Origin: Mesorhizobium sp. CAU 1732
GTDB lineage: Bacteria > Pseudomonadota > Alphaproteobacteria > Rhizobiales > Rhizobiaceae
Direction of reading: 5' to 3'
DNA length: 64,000 bases
Assembly (NCBI RefSeq): GCF_039888675.1
Contig: NZ_JBDQQR010000001.1
Coordinates: forward strand, 3,348,001 to 3,412,000
A program made the translations under genes and the position numbers. Positions 1 to 8,705 of the stretch are shown here, one piece after another (position 1 is the stretch's first letter; every line of letters begins with the position of its first letter). The notes under the pieces were generated by a model that did not search any database, was not told the DNA's origin, and saw only the letters and a list, made by a program, of their open reading frames with translations.

Positions 1-719
1 TCGTCGCCGCCGGCACCGTTCAGCACATTGTTGAGCGCATTGCCGACAATCGTGTTGTTCAGCGCGTTGCCTGTGCCGTTGACCGCCGAGCCGAGCAGTT
101 CGAGGCGCTCGATATGGTCGCTCAGCGTCCAGTTGAGGTAACTGCGGACCGTATCGGTGCCCCCACTCGAAAGCTCGACTGTCTCGTCTCCGACCGCGCC
201 GACGATATAGATGTCGTCGCCCGCTCCGCCGGCCATGTAGTCATTGCCGGCTCCGCCGTTGAGCAGGTCGTTGCCGGCGTTGCCACGCAACACATCGGGC
301 TGTGCGCCGCCGGTGAAACTGTCATTGCCGGAACTGCCGCCCCAGTCGTATCCCCGGCTTGAAAGAAGCGCCATCAGAGCAGCCTCGTTGCCATCCGACA
401 GCGCGGCCGCTATCGGGCCCACCGGCTGGTTGATGTCCGTGATGACGAGCGGAGGCTCCTGCCCGATGATCTGTATGGGAGGGTAGACGGAGACCGAGGT
501 GATCGTGCCGGTGAACTGACCGGTGAATACGTTGTATCCAAGACCCTCGCCTTCGATGACGATACGGTCCCGCGTGTAGATGTTGTTCGACGTCTGTCCC
601 CATACGATCCGCGTCGAGGATATGCTCGTGATCGATTGACCGGGAATGTCGTAGACGGTTTGAAGGATGTCGATCGGATTTCCCGCTCGACCCTGCGCGA
701 TTTTGATTGCCGTAACCAT
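1..719 (-). CDS. RTX-type calcium-binding repeat protein (3' truncated by window edge)
   Basis: The reading frame opens with ATG at 719, behind an AAGGA ribosome site, and runs off the left edge after about 239 residues. Residues 1-120 form an unrecognised N-terminal region with no signal peptide. From about residue 130 there are glycine/aspartate-rich nonapeptides such as GNAGNDLLNGGAGND and GGAGDDIYIVG, followed by an asparagine-rich GNALNN segment. These are calcium-binding RTX repeats, as in proteins secreted by type I (ABC/HlyD/TolC) systems through a C-terminal signal, which fits the missing Sec signal. No protease or adhesin domain is visible, so the function of the full protein is unknown. 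Confidence 0.85.
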   Translation of the reverse strand, partial: MVTAIKIAQGRAGNPIDILQTVYDIPGQSITSISSTRIVWGQTSNNIYTRDRIVIEGEGLGYNVFTGQFTGTITSVSVYPPIQIIGQEPPLVITDINQPVGPIAAALSDGNEAALMALLSSRGYDWGGSSGNDSFTGGAQPDVLRGNAGNDLLNGGAGNDYMAGGAGDDIYIVGAVGDETVELSSGGTDTVRSYLNWTLSDHIERLELLGSAVNGTGNALNNTIVGNALNNVLNGAGGD

Positions 720-901
720 TTGAATGTCCTTGTCGTGGTGGACGGGAGAACTCAGGCTATGGAAGCTGCGCAAGCGGCAGCGTCGTGGGCACGCTATGCG
801 GCGCGGATCGCGCGATCATCATCCATTTGAATGACGGGCGCGCGTTTTTACGATTCTTTTGCGATCTTGAGTTGTGTCGCCGCGCGGGACGACGAAGCGG
901 A

Positions 902-1792
902 TCAGACCGAGGCGAAACGCTCGCGGCCGGCCGTGGCCGCTTTCAGCCCGGCTGCATCGAGCCAGTTCTCGCTCGGCTCATGCAGGAGACGATCGATGTC
1001 GCGCGCAATCTCCCGCGCCGCCTCGCCCGGCCACGCCTCGGGCAGCAATGCGAGCGGAAGGCCCGGATCACGCAGGACGATGCGCCGCCAGTCATGAATG
1101 AGCAGCGTTCGCGCGGTCATCGCGTCGAGCGGCGTCATACGTCGCCCGCCCTGAAGCGCGTCGGCGAGCGGGCGATAGGCGTCAACGAATGCGCGATACG
1201 CATCGCCGATCTGCTCGGAGGGCCAGAGCGCCCGAAACGCCTCCGGGTGCTCCGCGCTCTCGCCATGCACGACCAGCATGCCCGAAAGCGCGTCGCCGGC
1301 ATCTGCCGCATCGGCGGTCTCCGGCCTGAGATGAACCGCGCCGTTGATGCGCAAAAACCCCAGGGCCGTGAGTTCGGACACGGTTTTCTCGTCCACGCCC
1401 GGCGGCGCCAGCGCAACGGTCCACCGCCCGGTCCACGCCGGCGGACCTGACGCATAGATGCGACGGGTGGCAAGATCGAAGGCATGGCGGCCATGCTCGT
1501 CCAGCCGGAAGAACGAATTGCGCCCCTGCCGCTCGCGCGTCACCCAATGGTCGGAGGCAAGACGGGACATGGCTGTGCGCAACGCGCCGGGCTCGATGCG
1601 CAGCCGGGCCATGATGTCCTGAAGCGCCGATAGCGATACCCGACCGCCTCGCGGCACGATCGCATCGCCGAAGATCGTGATGACGAGCGACCACACCCGC
1701 AGGCGCCCCCGCGCGTGCAGGCGATCGATCAGCGCTTCGAGCGCGCGCGTGGCTGGATTCTCAGCGGACACCATCGGTCGATCAGATGCCAT
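902..1792 (-). CDS. paaX: PaaX-family transcriptional regulator
   Basis: Predicted 296-residue cytoplasmic repressor, close to the usual PaaX length of about 300-316. Residues 25-95 look like the PaaX winged helix-turn-helix (RLRVWSLVITIFGDAIVPRG, then RTAMSRLASDHWVTRERQGR). The C-terminal half matches the PaaX effector domain, including RTLLIHDWRRIVLRDPGLP. Known PaaX proteins respond to phenylacetyl-CoA, the product of the PaaK encoded just upstream. The frame is open back to 1915, but its first 41 codons lie in a dispersed repeat, so ATG 1792 is preferred; ATG 1774 is an alternative. It lies downstream of paaI-paaK-tetR, separated by the repeat, so it may have its own promoter. Confidence 0.85.
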   Translation of the reverse strand: MASDRPMVSAENPATRALEALIDRLHARGRLRVWSLVITIFGDAIVPRGGRVSLSALQDIMARLRIEPGALRTAMSRLASDHWVTRERQGRNSFFRLDEHGRHAFDLATRRIYASGPPAWTGRWTVALAPPGVDEKTVSELTALGFLRINGAVHLRPETADAADAGDALSGMLVVHGESAEHPEAFRALWPSEQIGDAYRAFVDAYRPLADALQGGRRMTPLDAMTARTLLIHDWRRIVLRDPGLPLALLPEAWPGEAAREIARDIDRLLHEPSENWLDAAGLKAATAGRERFASV

Positions 1793-1823
1793 GCTCTTCG
1801 CCAGGATGGCAAGGCGAACCAAC

Positions 1824-1920
1824 GCATGCCTCCCAAAAGTGGGAACCGGTTTTGGGATAAAGACATGCTTAAAAAGAGCTAAAGCATGGCAAGCGAATCC
1901 GGAGGGCCGCGACACGCTTT
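1824..1920. repeat. Rhizobial-type dispersed intergenic repeat
   Basis: The gap between paaX and the TetR gene contains CCCAAAAGTGGGAACCGG followed by TTTTGGGATAAAGACATGC, with a second GCATG-type palindromic part near 1875-1890 and an ACACGCTTTAG end. I recognise this GGAACCGG/TTTTGGGATAAAGACATGC pattern as common in intergenic DNA of Mesorhizobium-like genomes. The boundaries are approximate. It explains the spurious N-terminal extension of the paaX frame. Confidence 0.6.
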
Positions 1921-2518
1921 AGCTGCGCAAATCCCTGACGCCGCCCACGAGCAGCCGGGTCGCGAGCCTGGCGTAGTCCGCGCGGCTGATCGCGCCGCCC
2001 TCCCGAAACCACATATAGGCCCAGTTGACCATCCCGAAGAGGCTCATCGTGACCGGCTTGACGAGCCCCGAGCCTTGGAAAAACGCCGGGTCGATCGCCC
2101 TCACCGCATCCGCCACGATCGTCACCAACTGCCTCTCGAGTGCCTTCAACTCCTCCTGCTGCGTCTCCGGGAGCAGGCGCATCGCCCCGAGCTGGACCTT
2201 GTGCTCCGCATCCGCGTCCCGGTAGGCGTCGAGCAGCGCCGTGACGAGCGCTTCGAGCCGGAGGTCCGGCACAAGAGACGCATCGTCGGCCTCTTTCACC
2301 GCTTCAACGAGATCGCTCAAGTGACTCCGAACAATATCGAAAAGCAGCATCTCCTTGGACGCGTAATAGTGGTAGAGCAGCGCCTTCGACACGCCGCATT
2401 CACCCGCCAGTTGCGCCATCGACGCGCGGTCGTAGCCGTCGCGCGCGAATGAGATTGCCGCCTGATGCAGGATCGCATCGCGTTTCTCGTCGTGATCTCT
2501 GGCGCGGCTGCGGGCCAT
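1919..2518 (-). CDS. TetR/AcrR family transcriptional regulator
   Basis: This 199-residue regulator has a typical TetR DNA-binding domain at residues 10-60 (RDAILHQAAISFARDGYDRA, then CGVSKALLYHYYASKEMLL) and a variable helical ligand domain. Its ATG at 2518 overlaps the paaK stop by one base (TGATG), so the two are probably translationally coupled. TetR proteins (PaaR type) control phenylacetate genes in some bacteria, often in response to phenylacetyl-CoA. The coupling with paaK makes that role likely here, alongside PaaX. A GACCG-GA-CGGTC palindrome in the paaI/P450 gap is its best candidate operator. The effector is an inference. Confidence 0.85.
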   Translation of the reverse strand: MARSRARDHDEKRDAILHQAAISFARDGYDRASMAQLAGECGVSKALLYHYYASKEMLLFDIVRSHLSDLVEAVKEADDASLVPDLRLEALVTALLDAYRDADAEHKVQLGAMRLLPETQQEELKALERQLVTIVADAVRAIDPAFFQGSGLVKPVTMSLFGMVNWAYMWFREGGAISRADYARLATRLLVGGVRDLRS

Positions 2519-3828
2519 CAGCTCTTCGGCCGGTTGTCGAGGATGCGCACCGCCTTGCCTTGAGACCGCGCCACCGTCTCGGGTTCCGTCACCTGCACCT
2601 TCACGGTGATGCCCACGGTATCCTTGATGCGCTGACACAACGCGGCCGCACTCGCGGACCGGGCTTCGGCAGCGGCGTGGTCGATCGCGGCTTCCACATG
2701 AACGATCATCTCGTCCATGCGCCCCTCGCGCAGCAGTTCGATCTGGAAATGCGGCGCCAGTCCCCGCACCGTCAGGATCTGTTCCTCGATCTGCGTCGGG
2801 AACACGTTGACCCCGCGCAGGATCATCATGTCGTCCGTGCGCCCGGTGATCTTCTCCATGCGCCGCATCGATCGCGCGGTACCCGGCAGAAGCCGCGTCA
2901 GGTCGCGCGTCCGATAACGGATGATCGGGAAGGCTTCCTTGGTGAGCGACGTAAAGACGAGTTCGCCCTTTTCGCCATCGGCCACCGGCTCGCCGGTCGT
3001 GGGATCGATGATCTCCGGGTAAAAATGATCCTCCCAGATGTGCAGCCCGTCCTTCGTCTCGACGCACTCATTGGCGACGCCCGGCCCCATCACCTCGGAC
3101 AGGCCGTAAATATCGACGGCATGCATGTCGAAGGCGTCCTCGATCTCGGCACGCATCGCGTTCGTCCACGGCTCGGCCCCGAAGATGCCCACCTGCAACG
3201 GGCTTTCCCGGGGATCGAGGCCCTGCGCGCGGTATTCATCCAGGATCGACAGGATGTAGGACGGCGTGACCATGATGGTCGAGGCGCGGAAATCCTCGAT
3301 GAGCGTCACCTGCCGCTGTGTCATGCCGCCGGAGACCGGAACCACCGTGCAGCCGAGCCGCTCCGCGCCGTAATGCGCACCGAGGCCGCCGGTGAAGAGC
3401 CCGTAGCCATAGGCGATGTGGACGATGTCGCCCGGCCGCGTTCCCGAGGCGCGCATCGACCGCGCCATGCAGTCGGCCCAGACCTCGATGTCGTTCTTCG
3501 TATAGCCGACGACGGTCGGCTTGCCGGTCGTGCCCGACGAGGCGTGGATGCGCAGCACCTTCTCGCGCGGCACCGCAAACATGCCGAAGGGATAATTGTC
3601 GCGCAGGTCCGATTTGACCGTGAACGGAAATTTCGCGAGGTCCGACATCTGCCTGAGATCGTCGGGATGCACCCCCGCCGCGTCGAAGCTTTTGCGATAA
3701 TGCGGCACGTTCTCATAGGCATGGTTGAGCGACCATTTCAGCCTGTGGACCTGAAGTGCAGCGATCTCGTCGCGCGAGGCAATCTCGATCGGATCGAGGT
3801 CCTCTTTCCTTGGCGTCAGATCTTTCAT
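2518..3828 (-). CDS. paaK: Phenylacetate-CoA ligase PaaK
   Basis: This 436-residue adenylate-forming enzyme activates phenylacetate to phenylacetyl-CoA with ATP, the entry step of the aerobic CoA-dependent pathway. Visible motifs are the P-loop HASSGTTGKPTVVGYTKND at about 95-113, the acceptor-binding segment DIYGLSEVMGPG near 242, and the RYRTRDLTRLLPG and GRTDDMMILRGVNVFP motifs in the C-terminal half. The length matches PaaK (about 435). The start ATG at 3828 overlaps the paaI stop by four bases (ATGA), with GGAGGA upstream inside paaI. It lies between paaI and the TetR gene. Confidence 0.95.
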   Translation of the reverse strand: MKDLTPRKEDLDPIEIASRDEIAALQVHRLKWSLNHAYENVPHYRKSFDAAGVHPDDLRQMSDLAKFPFTVKSDLRDNYPFGMFAVPREKVLRIHASSGTTGKPTVVGYTKNDIEVWADCMARSMRASGTRPGDIVHIAYGYGLFTGGLGAHYGAERLGCTVVPVSGGMTQRQVTLIEDFRASTIMVTPSYILSILDEYRAQGLDPRESPLQVGIFGAEPWTNAMRAEIEDAFDMHAVDIYGLSEVMGPGVANECVETKDGLHIWEDHFYPEIIDPTTGEPVADGEKGELVFTSLTKEAFPIIRYRTRDLTRLLPGTARSMRRMEKITGRTDDMMILRGVNVFPTQIEEQILTVRGLAPHFQIELLREGRMDEMIVHVEAAIDHAAAEARSASAAALCQRIKDTVGITVKVQVTEPETVARSQGKAVRILDNRPKS

Positions 3829-4268
3829 CGACCGGGTTCCTCCTCGAAATGCTTGCCGTCGATCACCCTCGACGCGCCACGAAACGCAGCGACGATCTTG
3901 CCGTCCTCATTGGTGACCGTCACGTCGTAGAGCCCCGAACGGCCCGCCCGCGTCAGTTCCCGAGCCACCGCCGTCAGCCGCTCGCCCAACTTTCCCGGCC
4001 GCAGGAAGCTGATCGTGTTGTGCTGCGCGACGGCAAGCTGATTGTAGGAATTGCAGGCGAACGCGAAGGCGGAATCCGCCAGCGTGAAGATGTAGCCTCC
4101 ATGGCAGATGTCGTGACCGTTCGTGTGGTGCGCCTCGACGGTGAACGACGTCGTCGCGGTTCCCGGCCCGACCGCATCGAGGCTCATGCCAAGCCATTTC
4201 GACGCGTCGTCGCGCGCCCACATGGCGTCAGCGCTCCTCTGCGCGATTTCCTCCGGCGTCAACGCCAT
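3825..4268 (-). CDS. paaI: Hydroxyphenylacetyl-CoA thioesterase PaaI
   Basis: This 147-residue hotdog-fold thioesterase contains HTNGHDICHGGYIFTLADSAF around residues 48-68, the conserved PaaI region including the HGG turn and active-site aspartate. PaaI is known to release free acids from dead-end (hydroxy)phenylacetyl-CoA adducts. ATG 4268 is preferred because AGGGAGGA lies just upstream; the frame itself continues far upstream without a credible start. It is the first gene of the minus-strand paaI-paaK-tetR group, transcribed divergently from the P450-paaZ pair. Confidence 0.93.
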   Translation of the reverse strand: MALTPEEIAQRSADAMWARDDASKWLGMSLDAVGPGTATTSFTVEAHHTNGHDICHGGYIFTLADSAFAFACNSYNQLAVAQHNTISFLRPGKLGERLTAVARELTRAGRSGLYDVTVTNEDGKIVAAFRGASRVIDGKHFEEEPGR

Positions 4269-4311
4269 GCGATCCTCCCTTCGCAAAACCGGACCGAGAC
4301 TTGCATAAACC

Positions 4312-4323
4312 GACCGGACGGTC
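4312..4323. promoter_or_regulatory. Candidate TetR-family operator between paaI and the P450 gene
   Basis: GACCGGACGGTC is a perfect inverted repeat (GACCG, two-base spacer, CGGTC). It lies 44 bp upstream of paaI and 41 bp upstream of the P450 start, in the only regulatory gap of the paa locus. ACCG/CGGT dyads are typical of TetR repressors of acyl-CoA and phenylacetate genes. A TetR gene lies in the same cluster. Assignment to that regulator is inferred. Confidence 0.5.
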
Positions 4324-4364
4324 AATAATACGAAAATGGCGCGGGAGACGCCGGAGGAGGACAC

Positions 4365-5594
4365 GTGCAGGCCGAACACGAGACGGCAGACGCCATTCTG
4401 GCAGACGAATTCGATATCGGCGCGATCCCGCCGGGCTTCGCGGACGACCCCTTTCCGACATACCGCGCTTTGTTGCGCCACGCTCCGGTGAAGCGCTTCG
4501 CCGATGGCTCGGTGATGCTGTCGTGCTACAGCGACCTCGCCCGGGTTTACCGGGACACGAAGGCGTTCTCGTCGGACAAGAAGGTCGAATTCCTGCCGAA
4601 ATTCGGCCAGACGCCGCTTTACGAGCACCACACGACAAGCCTCGTGTTCAACGACCCGCCGCTCCACACGCGCGTGCGAAAAATCATGATGGGCGCGCTG
4701 ACCCCTCGCGCCATCTCCGCCATGGAACCCGGCCTGATCGCGCTGGTCGACGGGCTTCTGGACCGCATGGAAGAACGCGGATCGGTCGACCTGATCGAGG
4801 ATTACGCGTCGGCGATACCCGTCGAGGTGATCGGCAATCTGTTCGTCATGCCGCACGAAGAGCGCGGACCGCTGCGCGACTGGTCCCTCGCCATTCTGGG
4901 CGCTCTGGAGCCGACGCTTTCGCCGGAACAGCACGAACGCGGCAACCGCGCCGTCATCGAGTTCAAGGCGTATCTTGCCGATCTCGCCGCAAGGCGCAGG
5001 GCGACGCCCGGCGATCCGGCGACGGACGTGTTGACGCGCCTCATGGCCGGCAATGAGGGCGAACAGCTATCGGACGTCGAACTGCTGCAGAACTGCATCT
5101 TCATCCTCAATGCCGGCCACGAAACCACGACGAACCTGATCGGCAATGCGCTGCATGAGTTGCTGCAATGGCCCGACGAGAAAGCGCGCCTCCACGCCGA
5201 CCCGGCGATGATCGACACGGCGGTCGATGAGTTCCTGCGCTTCCAGTCGCCCAACCAGCTCGGAAATCGCATGACGACGCAGGACGTGTCGTTCGACGGC
5301 AAGACGATCGTTGCCGGAACGCGCATCCATCTCGCCATCGGAGCGGCGAACCGCGACCCCGCACAATTCGACCAGCCCGACAGGCTGGACCTCGCGCGCA
5401 AGCCCAACCGGCATCTCGCATTCGCGCAAGGCCCGCATCTGTGCGCCGGATTTTCCCTGGCGCGCATGGAAGGCCGCATCGCGATCTCCCGCTTCCTCGA
5501 GCGTTTCCCGAACTATCGTGCAGACGGTGCTGCCCGCCGCACGGGGCGCGTCCGGTTTCGCGGCTTTGCGAACCTGCCCGCGCGCGTGATTTGA
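4365..5594 (+). CDS. Cytochrome P450 within the paa locus
   Basis: A 409-residue soluble bacterial P450 of normal length without a membrane anchor. The haem ligand motif FAQGPHLCAG places the ligand at Cys360; the I-helix oxygen-activation motif is NAGHETTTN near residue 251, and the K-helix ExxR is EFLR in VDEFLRFQSP. The start is GTG 4365, with GGAGGAGG five bases upstream; no in-frame ATG fits better. It lies ten bases before paaZ and is probably co-transcribed with it. No ferredoxin is encoded nearby; a ferredoxin-reductase-like gene exists far away at 50286-51524. The substrate cannot be read from sequence; an aromatic acid or its CoA ester is a context-based guess. Confidence 0.93.
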   Translation: MQAEHETADAILADEFDIGAIPPGFADDPFPTYRALLRHAPVKRFADGSVMLSCYSDLARVYRDTKAFSSDKKVEFLPKFGQTPLYEHHTTSLVFNDPPLHTRVRKIMMGALTPRAISAMEPGLIALVDGLLDRMEERGSVDLIEDYASAIPVEVIGNLFVMPHEERGPLRDWSLAILGALEPTLSPEQHERGNRAVIEFKAYLADLAARRRATPGDPATDVLTRLMAGNEGEQLSDVELLQNCIFILNAGHETTTNLIGNALHELLQWPDEKARLHADPAMIDTAVDEFLRFQSPNQLGNRMTTQDVSFDGKTIVAGTRIHLAIGAANRDPAQFDQPDRLDLARKPNRHLAFAQGPHLCAGFSLARMEGRIAISRFLERFPNYRADGAARRTGRVRFRGFANLPARVI

Positions 5595-5604
5595 AAGGAC
5601 GACC

Positions 5605-7632
5605 ATGACCCTCTCCCTCCAATCCTTCGCCGCCGGACGCTGGGTCGCCCCACAAGGCAACATCTCGACGCTGAAGAGCGCCGTCACCGGCCGGGCCGTC
5701 GCGGAGATCGGCTCCGGCGGGCTCGATTTCGCCACCATGGCCGAACACGCGCGCAGCACCGGCGGACCAGCCTTGCGGGCGCTGACCTTTCACCAGCGGG
5801 CAGCACTGCTGAAGGCCTTAGCGCAATATCTCAACGAGCGCCGCGATCCGCTCTACGAACTGTCCTACGACACGGGCGCGACCAGATCCGACTCGATGAT
5901 CGACATCGACGGCGGCATCGGCACGATGTTCGTCTATGCCTCGAAAGGCCGGCGCGAACTGCCGGACGACACGATCTACATAGACGGCGCGCTCGAACAG
6001 CTTTCCAAGGGCGGCAATTTCCTCGGCCAGCATGTCGCCACGTCGCTCCAGGGCGTCGCCGTCCACATCAACGCCTTCAACTTCCCCGTCTGGGGCATGC
6101 TCGAAAAGCTCAGCGCATCGCTGCTGGCGGGCGTGCCGGCGATCGTGAAACCCGCATCATCGACGGCATGGCTCGCGGAGGCCGCGTTCCGCATGATCAT
6201 CGAGTCCGGCATCCTGCCCGATGGCGCCGTGCAGTTCGTGGCAGGCCCGACCGGCGACCTGCTCGACCGCCTGACCTGCCAGGACGTCGTGTCGTTCACC
6301 GGCTCGGCGGCGACGGCGCGCATGCTGCGCGCGAACCCGCACATCCTCGGCAACTCCGTGCGCTTCATCGCCGAGCAGGATTCGCTCAACGCCTCGATCC
6401 TCGGCCCCGATGCAGCACCGGGAACGCCGGAATTCGACGCATTCGTGCGCGAGGTTCATCGTGAAATGACGGCGAAGGCCGGCCAGAAATGCACCGCGAT
6501 CCGCCGCATACTCGTGCCGGAGACGCACCGCGCGGCCCTGATCGAGGCGCTGTCGGAAAAGCTCGCGGCGACCCGCATCGGCAATCCACGCGACGAGGCG
6601 ACCCGCATGGGCGCGCTCGCCAGCCTGGCGCAACGAGACGACGTCCGCGAAAAGGCGGAGATCATCGCGCGCGACGCGCGGCTGGTCTTCGGCGACCTGC
6701 GCACCGTCGATGCAGCGGGCGCGGACACGGACGCCGGCGCATTCCTGTCGCCCCTGCTCTTTGCGTGTGACGATCCCGACGGCGCCACCGCCATTCACGC
6801 GGTCGAAGCCTTCGGCCCGGTCTCGACCGTCATGGGCTATCGCGATCTCGGCCATGCGCTGGCGCTTGCCAATCGCGGCGGCGGATCGCTCGTCGCATCG
6901 GTCTTCACGCATGATCCACGCGTGGCGCGCAGCGTGGTGGAAATGGCGGGCGCGTTCCACGGCAGGCTCTATTTCGCCAATCGCGATACCGGCAAGGAAG
7001 CCACGGGCCACGGCTCGCCCCTGCCCCACATGATCCACGGCGGACCCGGTCGCGCCGGCGGCGGCGAGGAGCTGGGCGGCATCAGGGGCGTGATGCATTA
7101 CATGCAGCGCACCGCCATCCAGGCGAGCCCCGATCTGATGACGGCGATCACGAAAGGCTGGGTCGCCGGCTCACAGACCATCGAAAAGGATCGGCATCCC
7201 TTCCGCATGACCTTCGGCGAGCTCGAAATCGGCCATACGCTGCGCACCGAAAGCCGTGTCGTGACGCTGGACGACATCGAGCATTTTGCCAATTTCACCG
7301 GCGACACTTTCTACGCCCATATGGACGAGGAGGCAGCCAAGGCGAACCCGTTCTTCGCTGGACGGGTGGCCCACGGCTATCTGATCCTGTCCTTCGCGGC
7401 CGGTCTGTTCGTCGATCCGGCTCCCGGCCCGGTCCTGGCCAATTACGGCCTCGACAATCTGCGGTTCATGAAGCCTGTTTCGCCCGGCGACAGCCTGACG
7501 GTACGCCTGACAGCCAAGCACAAGACCCGTCGCAACGACGAGTATGGCGAGGTGCGCTGGGACGTCGGCGTCTACAACCAGAGTGACGAACAGGTCGCGA
7601 GCTACGAACTCCTGACGATGAACGCGATGTAG
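5605..7632 (+). CDS. paaZ: Bifunctional ring-opening enzyme PaaZ (oxepin-CoA hydrolase / semialdehyde dehydrogenase)
   Basis: This 675-residue fusion matches full-length PaaZ (about 680). Residues 1-520 are an aldehyde dehydrogenase domain, with the nucleotide region [12 protein letters not shown], a general-base region FIAEQDSLN and the nucleophile Cys296 in GQKCTAIRR. Residues 540-675 are a MaoC-like hydratase domain with [13 protein letters not shown] and [10 protein letters not shown]. In characterised PaaZ the hydratase opens oxepin-CoA and the dehydrogenase oxidises the resulting aldehyde to 3-oxo-5,6-didehydrosuberyl-CoA. It follows the P450 closely and ends three bases from the convergent pcaB stop. 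The ring epoxidase paaABCDE and the beta-oxidation genes paaFGHJ are not in this window. Confidence 0.94.
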   Translation: MTLSLQSFAAGRWVAPQGNISTLKSAVTGRAVAEIGSGGLDFATMAEHARSTGGPALRALTFHQRAALLKALAQYLNERRDPLYELSYDTGATRSDSMIDIDGGIGTMFVYASKGRRELPDDTIYIDGALEQLSKGGNFLGQHVATSLQGVAVHINAFNFPVWGMLEKLSASLLAGVPAIVKPASSTAWLAEAAFRMIIESGILPDGAVQFVAGPTGDLLDRLTCQDVVSFTGSAATARMLRANPHILGNSVRFIAEQDSLNASILGPDAAPGTPEFDAFVREVHREMTAKAGQKCTAIRRILVPETHRAALIEALSEKLAATRIGNPRDEATRMGALASLAQRDDVREKAEIIARDARLVFGDLRTVDAAGADTDAGAFLSPLLFACDDPDGATAIHAVEAFGPVSTVMGYRDLGHALALANRGGGSLVASVFTHDPRVARSVVEMAGAFHGRLYFANRDTGKEATGHGSPLPHMIHGGPGRAGGGEELGGIRGVMHYMQRTAIQASPDLMTAITKGWVAGSQTIEKDRHPFRMTFGELEIGHTLRTESRVVTLDDIEHFANFTGDTFYAHMDEEAAKANPFFAGRVAHGYLILSFAAGLFVDPAPGPVLANYGLDNLRFMKPVSPGDSLTVRLTAKHKTRRNDEYGEVRWDVGVYNQSDEQVASYELLTMNAM

Positions 7633-7635
7633 GCG

Positions 7636-8697
7636 TCAGCGCTTTTCGACGAAGGATACCGACCGCAGCAGCGCCTCCGCCGTGCGCAATGCTGCCCCTG
7701 TCGCCATGACCATTTGCGGCAAGAGCATCCATTCGAGCGTCCACGCGGCCCCCGAGCGCTCGTTTTCATGCACCAGCGATTGATGCATGCCGGAGACGAG
7801 CGTCGCGTTGAACCGCGCCAGCGCCACAAGCGTCTCCGCGCCGACCGGATTGACCTTGTGCGGCATCGCCGACGATCCTCCGCCGGCGGCAAGCTTCACC
7901 TCACCCATTTCGCTCTGGGCCATGAGGGCGATGTCCTGCCCCATCTTGCCGAGCGTGCCGGTGACGAGCGAAAGCCATGAGGCGAAGGCGGCAACGCCGT
8001 CGCGCTCGGAATGGCGCGGAGGCACGGCTGCGGCGAGGCCGAAATGGTCGGCCAGCATCGTCGAGACGATCTCGCCCTTTTCGCCGAGCTTTTCCAGCGT
8101 GCCCACGGCTCCGCCGAAGGACAGGACACGCACGCCCGCGACCACGTCCGCCATCCTCTCGCGATGACGAACCAGCGGGTTGCGCCAGCTTGCGATCTTG
8201 CGCGATGCAGGCACCGCAATAGCCGCCTGCATGCGCGTATGCCCCATCGTCTCGATCTGCCCGTCGCGCGTGTCGAGTTCGCCGAGTTGTTCGATCAGGC
8301 CTTTGAGGCGCGTTTCCAGAAGTGCGGCCGCGGACGTGAGGCGCAGCGCGAGGCTGGTGTCGATGACGTCCTGGCTGGTCGCGCCGAAATGCACATGCGC
8401 TGCATGCGGTTCGCCCACAGCCTTGCGCAGTTGCTGCACCAGCGACGGGATCACCACCCCGTCGCGCGCGGTCCCCTCGCGCAGATCGTCCATGCCGGGC
8501 ACGAAATCGGCGAGCAGCCGGTCGATCTCCGGTCCCGCTTCGGCAGGGATCACGCCGGCTTCCGCCTGCACGATCGCCAGAGCGCGCTCGAAGAGAACCA
8601 TCATGCCGATGTCGGCTTCGGCGGCAAACAGCAGGCCGATTTCCTCGTCGCCCAGAAGGCCCGACAAAAACGGATGATCGAAAGGCGATGCGCTCAC
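7636..8697 (-). CDS. pcaB: 3-carboxy-cis,cis-muconate cycloisomerase PcaB
   Basis: This 353-residue member of the fumarase/aspartase superfamily carries the signature GGGSSAMPHKVNPVGAETLV in its second half and HFGATSQDVIDTSLALR near residue 103. It lactonises 3-carboxymuconate, the ring-cleavage product of protocatechuate. The family ranges from about 350 to 450 residues, so this is a short form. The start is GTG at 8697, eight bases after the pcaG stop, with only a weak ribosome site; coupling to pcaG is likely. It is the last gene of pobA-pcaC-pcaH-pcaG-pcaB and meets paaZ tail to tail. Confidence 0.94.
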   Translation of the reverse strand: MSASPFDHPFLSGLLGDEEIGLLFAAEADIGMMVLFERALAIVQAEAGVIPAEAGPEIDRLLADFVPGMDDLREGTARDGVVIPSLVQQLRKAVGEPHAAHVHFGATSQDVIDTSLALRLTSAAALLETRLKGLIEQLGELDTRDGQIETMGHTRMQAAIAVPASRKIASWRNPLVRHRERMADVVAGVRVLSFGGAVGTLEKLGEKGEIVSTMLADHFGLAAAVPPRHSERDGVAAFASWLSLVTGTLGKMGQDIALMAQSEMGEVKLAAGGGSSAMPHKVNPVGAETLVALARFNATLVSGMHQSLVHENERSGAAWTLEWMLLPQMVMATGAALRTAEALLRSVSFVEKR

Positions 8698-8705
8698 TGT
8701 CTCGC

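Noticed and set aside
1793..1915. N-terminal extension of paaX to the first in-frame start
   Set aside because: These codons lie in a dispersed intergenic repeat and do not resemble PaaX; ATG 1792 gives the normal family length.
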